Below, in pieces: positions 33,524 to 39,778 of a stretch of 49,244 nt of DNA (its first letter is position 1; every line of letters begins with the position of its first letter). The notes under the pieces are model-generated. The model did no database searches. It was not told the DNA's origin and saw only the letters and a list, made by a program, of their open reading frames with translations. The position numbers and the translations under genes were made by a program. The stretch is from Dichloromethanomonas sp964477085 (GTDB lineage: Bacteria > Bacillota > Desulfitobacteriia > Desulfitobacteriales > Syntrophobotulaceae): assembly GCA_964477085.1 (NCBI GenBank), contig CAYZDF010000017.1, positions 1-49,244 of the forward strand, given 5' to 3'.

Positions 33524-34156
33524 ATGCTATTTGGGAGAAGATGCTGCTACCAATACTATCGATTGTATCCCCAACCCAAACGCACCAACGGTCTTAGTCA
33601 TAAAATCTCTCGTCGATTATCAAGATTAAATCTATTGTCACCCTTTCAGGCCAGTCCGAACTCATCGTCAAAGGCTAAGCGAACCTTGGTTAATACCATC
33701 AATCTTTTTAATATAACGATGGATCCAGTTCGTAAAAATGATCTTGGAATAATCAATCTATTAGCGAGTAAGCTTGGACAAAGTCTTCATTGCACTAATA
33801 ACAAAGCGAATGCTAATTTGAAAATCAAAGATGATGTTATCAACGACAGTATCAAAGTTGGCCATAATGACGTGAGCTTTAACAGGGAAGAACAGGAAGA
33901 TCAATCTGATAGTACTGGTAGTCATGTAGAAGAAAAGAAAAAAAACATTGAAGATCTCTTATTCGGGAAGTTTTCGATAGGCAGGACAACATCAATAGGT
34001 TTTAACAATGGGTTTTGGACGGGTTTGTGGGGAGGGGTAAAAGACACAAAAGCAATCTTGTCCGATGCCCAACTCTACAACAATTCAGGCAATAGCGTGG
34101 GAAGTTCTCAAAGTATTGTTAAAATCCCGATCAATCACATCACTTATGTTGTCTAA
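33524..34156 (+). CDS. Two-part hypothetical protein, largest member of the small-protein family
   Basis: A 210-residue protein with GGGGGGA before the ATG. The N-terminal 140 residues are basic then polar, begin with LFGRRCCYQYYRLYP and contain a hydrophilic EEQEDQSDSTGSHVEEKKKN linker. The C-terminal 66 residues (LFGKFSIGRTTSIGF, FWTGLWGG, DAQLYNNSGNSVG, and the end INHITYVV) are paralogous to the 79-residue protein at 34504. No known family is recognised. A hairpin follows at 34162. The position before a trypsin-like protease suggests a substrate or surface protein, which is inference. Confidence 0.6.
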   Translation: MLFGRRCCYQYYRLYPQPKRTNGLSHKISRRLSRLNLLSPFQASPNSSSKAKRTLVNTINLFNITMDPVRKNDLGIINLLASKLGQSLHCTNNKANANLKIKDDVINDSIKVGHNDVSFNREEQEDQSDSTGSHVEEKKKNIEDLLFGKFSIGRTTSIGFNNGFWTGLWGGVKDTKAILSDAQLYNNSGNSVGSSQSIVKIPINHITYVV

Positions 34157-34161
34157 CCATA

Positions 34162-34182
34162 TGGGACAGGATTTCTGTCCCA
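34162..34182 (+). terminator. Hairpin after the first small-protein gene
   Basis: TGGGACAG (34162-34169) pairs with CTGTCCCA (34175-34182) around five bases, followed by ACCTCTT. There is no T tract, so it may be a partial terminator or mRNA-stabilising stem. Confidence 0.5.
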
Positions 34183-34268
34183 ACCTCTTACTTAATCTTA
34201 GCATCTTATGGCTTTCTGCCCTCTTATAGACCTATATCAGGTCAAAAAATATAAAGGAGGATAAGCAG

Positions 34269-34388
34269 ATGGCATTACCTGGAAACGGAGCTACTCCGAC
34301 TGTTACTGGATTGTTTGACGACTTCGCTATCGGAAGAGCGACTTCAGCAGCAGTCAGTAATGGTTTCTGGACAGGGGGTTATGGCTAG
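34269..34388 (+). pseudogene. Truncated member of the small-protein family
   Basis: Thirty-nine codons from ATG 34269 to TAG 34386 behind a strong AAAGGAGGATAAGC ribosome site. The product, beginning MALPGNGATPTVTGLFDDF and ending NGFWTGGYG, matches the first half of the 79-residue protein at 34504 (MALPSGS, VTGLFDSF, NGLWTGGYGG) and then stops. No continuation of the homology is seen in any frame downstream. It is either a degraded copy or a functional short form. Confidence 0.6.
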
Positions 34389-34503
34389 AAAATAAGAACC
34401 CTTTTAGGACAAGCATCATATAATAAAGTATAGACAACAAATTTTCGCTAAGATCTCCTTTTAGGCCCTTCATGGCGATACAAATCTAAAGGAGGAAACA
34501 AAC

Positions 34504-34743
34504 GTGGCTCTGCCGAGTGGTTCCAGTTCATCTATCGTCACCGGATTATTTGATAGTTTCCCCATTGCAAGAACTACCTCTGTCGGTGTACCAAATGGAT
34601 TATGGACAGGTGGATATGGTGGAACAGCTGATGACGTACCTTGTTTGAATAATGCTCAACTTTATGATAACGGCGGAACTGCAGTGGGAGCAGTTCAACT
34701 GGTCGTAAACATTCCAATAGTTCAAATCACCTATGTTGTCTAA
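34504..34743 (+). CDS. Small hypothetical protein, complete family member
   Basis: A 79-residue protein from GTG 34504 with AAAGGAGGAAAC before it. The first third is Ser/Thr-rich, then VTGLFDSFPIARTTSVGVPN, GLWTGGYGGTADDVP, NAQLYDNGGTAVGAVQ and the end IVQITYVV. The C-terminal half alternates hydrophobic and small residues, as in beta strands, and no signal peptide or membrane helix is present. The ITYVV ending is shared with the protein at 33524. No known family is recognised. It lies directly before the trypsin-like protease. Confidence 0.7.
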   Translation: MALPSGSSSSIVTGLFDSFPIARTTSVGVPNGLWTGGYGGTADDVPCLNNAQLYDNGGTAVGAVQLVVNIPIVQITYVV

Positions 34744-34750
34744 TCGATTC

Positions 34751-34772
34751 GAGGGCAGGTTATACTGCCCTC
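34751..34772 (+). terminator. Hairpin after the third small-protein gene
   Basis: GAGGGCAG (34751-34758) pairs perfectly with CTGCCCTC (34765-34772) around GTTATA, followed by AATCTATTT. It separates the small-protein gene from the protease. Confidence 0.6.
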
Positions 34773-34877
34773 AATCTATTTACATAAACATAAACCAGAA
34801 CAATAGCTACCCCTTTAAGCTTGTCACCCTTTATCCCTATTTTTCATAAAATATGGAAAAAAAGAAAGGGATAAAAC

Positions 34878-36176
34878 ATGGACAACAAAAAAGACAACCT
34901 CTTGAGCTTGCCGGGGGTAGTTGGGTTTGGGTATGGTCAAAAAATTACTCATGGTCAACGATTGGATCGTGAAGCTATTATCGTCTTTGTAGAAAAAAAA
35001 CGACCACTTGAAGAGCTGCAAGACCATGAGATAATACCTTTGGCTATTGATGACACCGAAACGGATGTCGTTCAAATCGGTGAAGTATCAGCAAATAGCC
35101 AAAGCAACAGGGATCGGAAGCTTTTTAATCATGATTTTATTAATGAATTGTTTGAGCATTTTATAATTCAAGATGTTCCTAAAATACAAAGAAATGATGG
35201 CTTAGCGCAAATCATTGATACTGCCAAAGGAGACCTTGAAAAAATCAATCAAGTTAAGGAAACATTAACCGAATTGAATATCAAAGCTTACCAAAACATT
35301 TCACAATTTACTTTTCAAGAGTTTCTGGACAAGGTGTATCAAGACCTAAACAAACTATTATATCTGCGTTCGGTTTTATCTGAGATTAACCTTTCAGTAT
35401 ACAAGGATGCAGCAGCATTACTGGTATCTGTCGTTGATAAACTAGCTCTTTTGGACAAACTTCAGAAAAAGATTAACATGATCCAAAGGATTAAAAGCTT
35501 ATTAAAAAGAAGAAGTAAGGTAGTAAGCCGAATGTCTTTGCTCAGGCCGGCATTACCTGGAGTAAGTATCGGTCATTATACAGGTGGTGCCGGTACGTTC
35601 GGGGCTGTAGTATATGATCGAAAGAGTGGTAACCCGCTTATTCTTTCCAATAATCATGTTTTGGCTAATACGTCACTTCTTGAGAATAGAAATGCCCGAT
35701 ATAATGATGCCATTGTTCAGCCGGGAGTACTGGATGGTAAAAGTAAACAGATTGGAAGATTAATCAAATATGCTTTGTTAAATCCCTATCCTCAAGCCAA
35801 TATTGTGGATTGTGCGTTGGCTAAACCCCTTAATACTAAAGATATAAAAGATGAGATCCTTGATATTGGCCAAGTAAAGGGGATAACTGAGCCTGTGATC
35901 GGGATGAAATTGAAGAAATCAGGGAGAACTACCGGACTCACCACAGGTGAAGTTCTGGCAGTCGACGCCACAATTAAAGTGAATTATGGCAGCGAAAGAA
36001 CTCTCTTGTTTGAAAACCAAATCATCGCATCCAAAATGTCTGAACCCGGAGATAGTGGATCGTTAGTTGTCGATGTGAATAATAAGGCGGTTGGTTTATT
36101 GTTTGCAGGTTCCGCTGAAAGCACTATAATTAACCCCATTGACCCTGTGTTAGATCTCTTGGATGTAAGACTATAA
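34878..36176 (+). CDS. Trypsin-like serine peptidase with a helical insert
   Basis: A 432-residue protein without a signal peptide. The N-terminal 70 residues (LPGVVGFGYGQKI, AIIVFVEKKRP, TETDVVQIGEV) match the short domain that often precedes Nal1-like trypsin-fold peptidases. Residues 75-215 are strongly helical and charged, an insertion I do not recall in relatives. The protease follows with a complete triad: His260 in SNNHVLA, Asp311 in VDCALA and Ser393 in GDSGS. AAAGAAAGGGATAAAAC precedes the ATG. It follows three related small-protein genes and may process them. Confidence 0.8.
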   Translation: MDNKKDNLLSLPGVVGFGYGQKITHGQRLDREAIIVFVEKKRPLEELQDHEIIPLAIDDTETDVVQIGEVSANSQSNRDRKLFNHDFINELFEHFIIQDVPKIQRNDGLAQIIDTAKGDLEKINQVKETLTELNIKAYQNISQFTFQEFLDKVYQDLNKLLYLRSVLSEINLSVYKDAAALLVSVVDKLALLDKLQKKINMIQRIKSLLKRRSKVVSRMSLLRPALPGVSIGHYTGGAGTFGAVVYDRKSGNPLILSNNHVLANTSLLENRNARYNDAIVQPGVLDGKSKQIGRLIKYALLNPYPQANIVDCALAKPLNTKDIKDEILDIGQVKGITEPVIGMKLKKSGRTTGLTTGEVLAVDATIKVNYGSERTLLFENQIIASKMSEPGDSGSLVVDVNNKAVGLLFAGSAESTIINPIDPVLDLLDVRL

Positions 36177-36238
36177 GTCTAAAATATTATTTGCATTATA
36201 ATGAACCGAATTAAATTTTAAGTTATGATATCCTTTAA

Positions 36239-36278
36239 AGAGAGAACCCTCCTGGCTTAGCCAGGAGGGTTCTCTCTT
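36239..36278. terminator. Strong bidirectional terminator
   Basis: GAGAGAACCCTCCTGGC pairs perfectly with GCCAGGAGGGTTCTCTC around a TTA loop, the longest perfect terminator stem in the window. It lies between the plus-strand protease and the minus-strand gene ending at 36288, serving both. Confidence 0.88.
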
Positions 36279-36287
36279 GCTAGTGGT

Positions 36288-36530
36288 TTAGAGGAAGATA
36301 ATTAATGCGATGATCAGGAGAATTAACAAACCAATTACGATTAAGGCTGGTAGAATTCCTAAAAGGCTGATAATAAAGAATATCCCTAAACCGAAAAGCA
36401 GAGCAGCTACGATTATTCTTGGAAGGAAACGTAGAATTAAACGTAAAATAGCCAATATAGGTGGGACAGGCGGAGGGCATGGAATTGTTTTGCAGCAACA
36501 ACCTCCGGTGCGGTTAAAGAGTAATGACAT
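36288..36530 (-). CDS. Small Cys/Pro-motif membrane protein
   Basis: An 80-residue protein: a polar N-terminus with the motif GGCCCKTIPCPPPVPP (residues 9-24), then nearly continuous hydrophobic sequence to the C-terminus in two or three membrane helices (about 25-80). AGGAGGAATAACCT precedes the ATG on the minus strand. The Cys/Pro motif could bind metal or form disulphides. No family is recognised. It is opposite in direction to the protease, sharing a terminator, and the next minus-strand gene lies 77 bases upstream. Confidence 0.68.
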   Translation of the reverse strand: MSLLFNRTGGCCCKTIPCPPPVPPILAILRLILRFLPRIIVAALLFGLGIFFIISLLGILPALIVIGLLILLIIALIIFL

Positions 36531-36607
36531 AGGTTATTCCTCCTATTTAAGATTAGATTGACCTGTGAAGGGCTACCCATAAGATAAGAGGAATTTTTGC
36601 TAACAAG

Positions 36608-36793
36608 TTAAAAGCCTAAAGCTATTACCCCGATCAGGATTCCAATAATAATAACGACCAGGGAGGAAGCTGAAAGATTAAAAATTAGAGATAATCCTAG
36701 TCCTCCATCTGAGTCAGCTAATACCTTATTAGGAATCACAAATGGAATATTCCCGGTGGTGGCTTCTTTATTATTGACAATCTGCTGGCTCAT
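36608..36793 (-). CDS. Small C-tail-anchored membrane protein
   Basis: A 61-residue protein with a polar N-terminal half (VNNKEATTGNIPFVIPNKVL) and one C-terminal membrane helix (SLVVIIIGILIGVIALGF). GAAGGAAGGG precedes the ATG on the minus strand. It is probably cotranscribed with the Cys/Pro-motif protein downstream of it. No family is recognised. Confidence 0.62.
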   Translation of the reverse strand: MSQQIVNNKEATTGNIPFVIPNKVLADSDGGLGLSLIFNLSASSLVVIIIGILIGVIALGF

Positions 36794-36864
36794 CTGTCAA
36801 TCCCTTCCTTCTTTTGAAAAACCCAAGATCTTTTTTCGTATTCTGCTATTCAACGATTAATTGT

Positions 36865-36897
36865 AGCTTGTCTGCTTTATCATATGCAGCTTGTCTG
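36865..36897. promoter_or_regulatory. Direct repeats in the divergent region before marR
   Basis: AGCTTGTCTG occurs at 36865-36874 and 36888-36897, 23 bases apart from start to start, about two helical turns. It lies between the divergent small membrane-protein genes and marR and may be a regulator site for either. MarR proteins usually prefer inverted repeats, so the ligand is open. Confidence 0.35.
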
Positions 36898-36937
36898 TAG
36901 TATGTTCGGGAAAATTATAAAAAAATACCTCATGGCA

Positions 36938-36966
36938 TTGACAAGCAAAAAGCGTTAGAATATATT
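36938..36966 (+). promoter_or_regulatory. SigA-type promoter of marR
   Basis: TTGACA (36938-36943), 17 bases, TATATT (36961-36966), one mismatch to consensus overall. It would start transcription about 40 bases before the marR ATG. Confidence 0.75.
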
Positions 36967-37015
36967 TAAAACGAAATTGATTTGAGTCTCAAAGTATTTT
37001 GGGCGAGGGTGTTTT

Positions 37016-37480
37016 ATGAATAGTCTTTATGGTACCTTAAATGAACTACTTGTTAAATTATTTAATGATATACTTCAAATCGAAGAACAATCACTACAGG
37101 GTGAACATTTCAGTGATCTTTCCATAACTGAAATCCATGTTATTGAAGCTATCGGGATAGGACAAGAAAGAAATATGTCTTCAGTTGCCCGTGATCTTGA
37201 TATTACTATAGGAACCTTGACTATAGCAATTAACAATCTCCTCAGAAAAGGATATGTTAACCGTACCCGAAGTGAAGAAGATCGACGCATTGTTTTAATC
37301 TCTCTGACACAAAAAGGGGAGAGTGCCTTTAGACATCATTCTCAGTTTCATGATGAGATGATCAGAACAACCATTTCGCGTCTTTCCGAAGAAGAGATAA
37401 AGGTACTGATCTCAGCCTTAGAGAATATCAACGGGTATTTCAAAGGCAAGTACAATCTTAAACGGAAAAATAAAACCTAA
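37016..37480 (+). CDS. MarR-family transcriptional regulator
   Basis: A 154-residue winged-helix regulator. The recognition helix region reads MSSVARDLDITIGTLTIAINNLLRKGYVNRTRSEEDRRIVLISLTQKG, with the DRR-I/L wing motif of MarR. The ATG follows GGGCGAGGGTG. It precedes degV by 144 bases and may control fatty-acid or stress genes, but nothing in the sequence shows the ligand. Confidence 0.88.
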   Translation: MNSLYGTLNELLVKLFNDILQIEEQSLQGEHFSDLSITEIHVIEAIGIGQERNMSSVARDLDITIGTLTIAINNLLRKGYVNRTRSEEDRRIVLISLTQKGESAFRHHSQFHDEMIRTTISRLSEEEIKVLISALENINGYFKGKYNLKRKNKT

Positions 37481-37624
37481 GTCCTTAATCAATTTTGAAT
37501 AATATGACGATTACTTCTAAAATATACTTTGAATATTAAAATTAGAAATGTTTATAAAAGCAGTGATTTTAGAGATAATGAGTCGTCTAAATCAGCTTAT
37601 GACAAAAAAACCGGAGGTAAAAGT

Positions 37625-38464
37625 ATGGGCATCAAGATCGTTACCGATAGTACAAGTGATCTTGCAGAATATTTACTTGAACAGTGTAGAATAAGTTTCG
37701 TCCCTCTAAAAGTCCTTTTTGGCGAAGAAGTGTATAAAGATCGAATTGATTTGTCCAATCCGGAGTTCTATGAAAAAATGTCAAGAAGTAAGAAACTGCC
37801 TACCACAGCCCAGGTCAATCCTGGTGAGTTTACAGAAGAATTTAAAAAGCATCTTGATAATGGCGATCAAGTCATTGGAATCTTTATTTCCTCAAAACTC
37901 AGTGGTACTTATAGTTCTGCGGTTATCGCCAAAGATACGTTGGAGAGTGATAATATTTATTTAATCGATTCCAAAAGCGCAAGCTTTGGTCTTGGATTGC
38001 TGGTATTAGAGGCAGCTCAAATGGTGAAGCAAGGGAAAAGTGCTCTGGAGATAGTTGAGAGGATCGAGGGTCTTACCGATGGTCTTCCTTTCTATGGCAT
38101 TATTGATAATCTGGAAAACCTTAAAAAAGGAGGAAGACTTTCCTCAACGGGCGCTTTAGCTGGAAGTCTGTTAGGGATTAAGCCCATTATCTCTCTCAAA
38201 GATGGGTCTGTGGTGATGGCAGGGAAAACCAGAGGGTTAAAAAAAGCTTTCACCTGGGTTTTAGATGAGGTGAAGAATAATCATTTTGATTTGAATCATA
38301 AAGTGGTTGGTATTGCCCACGCAGCGGCAGCCGAAGAGCTTATTGAGTTTAAGCAATTGATATTAAAAGAATATCAACCCGCCCAAATAGTGGAATTCGA
38401 AATCGGATCAGTGATCGGTACTCATACAGGAGCGGGCTGTATCGGACTTAGTTTCATCCCTTAA
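37625..38464 (+). CDS. DegV-family fatty acid-binding protein
   Basis: A 279-residue protein of the DegV/FakB family, which hold a fatty acid for phosphorylation by FakA. Signatures are KIVTDSTSDLAEYL at the start, KLPTTAQVNPGEF, ISSKLSGTYSSA and KKGGRLSSTGALAGSLLGIKPI. ATG 37625 follows CCGGAGGTAAAAG; the frame is open from 37529 without ribosome site. The fatty-acid kinase gene is not in the window. A strong terminator follows at 38535. Confidence 0.9.
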   Translation: MGIKIVTDSTSDLAEYLLEQCRISFVPLKVLFGEEVYKDRIDLSNPEFYEKMSRSKKLPTTAQVNPGEFTEEFKKHLDNGDQVIGIFISSKLSGTYSSAVIAKDTLESDNIYLIDSKSASFGLGLLVLEAAQMVKQGKSALEIVERIEGLTDGLPFYGIIDNLENLKKGGRLSSTGALAGSLLGIKPIISLKDGSVVMAGKTRGLKKAFTWVLDEVKNNHFDLNHKVVGIAHAAAAEELIEFKQLILKEYQPAQIVEFEIGSVIGTHTGAGCIGLSFIP

Positions 38465-38534
38465 CCGTTTCCACAGTGATTTATATCGATCACATTTATC
38501 GCTTGCTGAATCAAAACTCTCTTTCTTGTAGGAA

Positions 38535-38578
38535 AAAGAACCCCGCATAGACTCCATTAGAGTTAAGCGGGGTTCTTT
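38535..38578 (+). terminator. Rho-independent terminator after degV
   Basis: AAAGAACCCCGC (38535-38546) pairs perfectly with GCGGGGTTCTTT (38567-38578). A perfect 12-base stem with symmetrical A and T ends, so it can act in both directions between degV and the convergent gene. Confidence 0.85.
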
Positions 38579-38703
38579 ATACGTCATTCTTTGACTATGA
38601 AAGACTGCATGGATAAACATTCATAGGGAACGAGATAGATCAAACAGTAACCTTTTCCTTATAAATGCTTAGTCATGTATAAGGCTATTGGTAGAAGATA
38701 TTC

Positions 38704-39015
38704 CTATTTGAATCTGACTGCGGTACCATATATCAAGACTTCGGCAGCACCTTGCATCACATTAGCTGAAGTATAACGAATATTAACGATAGCATCAGCA
38801 CCAAGCTTCCCAGCTTCTTCCACTATACGTTTGGTGGCCAGGGCCCGGGATTCATTCATCATCTCTGTATAGGCAGTCAGTTCACCACCAACCATATGCT
38901 TAAGCATACTGGTAATATCCTTACCGAGGTGTCTAGCACGGATACTACCGCCTTTGACCAGCCCTAATACTTCAAACTCTTTTCCGGGGATGTAATCAGT
39001 ATTTACTAAGATCAT
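38704..39015 (-). CDS. YbjQ/UPF0145 family protein
   Basis: A 103-residue protein of the YbjQ (DUF74) family with the conserved block SRALATKRIVEEAGKLGADAIVNIRYTS and the N-terminal PGKEFEVLGLVKGGSIRARHLGKDI. The fold is a small pentameric heavy-metal-binding-like domain; function in bacteria is unclear. The ATG is at 39015 and overlaps the upstream membrane-protein gene by 20 bases, so the two are coupled. Confidence 0.87.
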   Translation of the reverse strand: MILVNTDYIPGKEFEVLGLVKGGSIRARHLGKDITSMLKHMVGGELTAYTEMMNESRALATKRIVEEAGKLGADAIVNIRYTSANVMQGAAEVLIYGTAVRFK

Positions 39016-39238
39016 CTTTGTCTTCCTCCTTAATTTCCTTTAGGCGTTGGATGAGAACATAGATCATGGTGAGCATCGCACCAAGTAAAAGAATAATCAG
39101 TAATAATAAGAAAGCGTTACTGGCTAAGCCTTCGACCTGACTTGTGGTATAGACAATAGCGGAAAAGTAAAAGAGCATAAAACTAAGAATCACAATGGTG
39201 ACCACAATAGGAGCAATCATTTTTTTCATTCTGCTCAC
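38996..39238 (-). CDS. Small two-helix membrane protein
   Basis: An 80-residue protein with two membrane helices (about 7-30 and 40-63) and a charged C-terminal tail (KEIKEEDKDDLSKY). GGTGAGC precedes the ATG on the minus strand. It overlaps the YbjQ-family gene by 20 bases and is thus probably its partner, perhaps placing it at the membrane. No family is recognised. Confidence 0.65.
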   Translation of the reverse strand: MSRMKKMIAPIVVTIVILSFMLFYFSAIVYTTSQVEGLASNAFLLLLIILLLGAMLTMIYVLIQRLKEIKEEDKDDLSKY

Positions 39239-39319
39239 CTCACTTATAGTTTATTGTAAACGACATGAAATATACAGACAATAATAATTAGCACTAAATA
39301 GAAAAAAGACGTGTTTTGG

Positions 39320-39349
39320 TTGACATAGTATATTTATATATCGTAATAT
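39320..39349 (+). promoter_or_regulatory. SigA-type promoter of the arsR-cdr genes
   Basis: TTGACA (39320-39325), 18 bases, TAATAT (39344-39349). AT-rich dyad-like sequence ATATTTATATAT-CGTAATATTTGAATAT over and after it could be the ArsR operator, giving autoregulation. The start codon follows about 34 bases later. Confidence 0.65.
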
Positions 39350-39382
39350 TTGAATATGATTATAGAGATAGGAGGGGATTCA

Positions 39383-39691
39383 TTGGCGACGTATAAGACC
39401 AATCCCGAATATTATGAAAAAAGGGCGGAGATATTAAAAGCACTATCACATCCTGCTCGCTTATGTATTGTTAAAACTCTTATTGATCAGGGAGAAACGA
39501 ATGTTATGAGTATGCAGAATTGCCTGATGGCTCCTCAATCCACCATCTCCCAGCATTTAGCTGTACTAAAATCGGTCGGGATCATCAAGGGGAGACGACA
39601 AGGGCTGGAAGTATTCTATTCCGTTCAGAATGACCATGTGAAAGACATAGTCGACAGACTTTTTACTGAACAAAATGGAAGTCTAAGTTAA
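39383..39691 (+). CDS. ArsR-family regulator, possible persulfide sensor
   Basis: A 102-residue winged-helix regulator. The helix-turn-helix reads APQSTISQHLAVLKSVGIIKGRRQGLEVFYSV. Only two Cys are present, C28 in PARLCIVKTL and C47 in MQNCLMAP; classical ArsR/SmtB metal motifs (CVC) are absent. TTG 39383 follows GGAGGGG. It precedes a CoA-disulfide reductase/rhodanese gene by 87 bases, which suggests sulfane-sulfur or redox sensing through the Cys pair, as in SqrR/BigR, though positions do not obviously match those. Confidence 0.85.
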   Translation: MATYKTNPEYYEKRAEILKALSHPARLCIVKTLIDQGETNVMSMQNCLMAPQSTISQHLAVLKSVGIIKGRRQGLEVFYSVQNDHVKDIVDRLFTEQNGSLS

Positions 39692-39778
39692 ATCGTCATA
39701 CATTTTAGTTTTGCTGCTATCGTTGTTTTGAAATGATCATTCTGGGAAAATCAATTAAAAAATGTTTTGGAGGTTATC

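Noticed and set aside
36280..36561. Overlapping frames at the Cys/Pro membrane protein (36280-36501 minus and 36310-36561 plus)
   Set aside because: Only the 36288-36530 frame has an AGGAGG site and a protein-like membrane topology.
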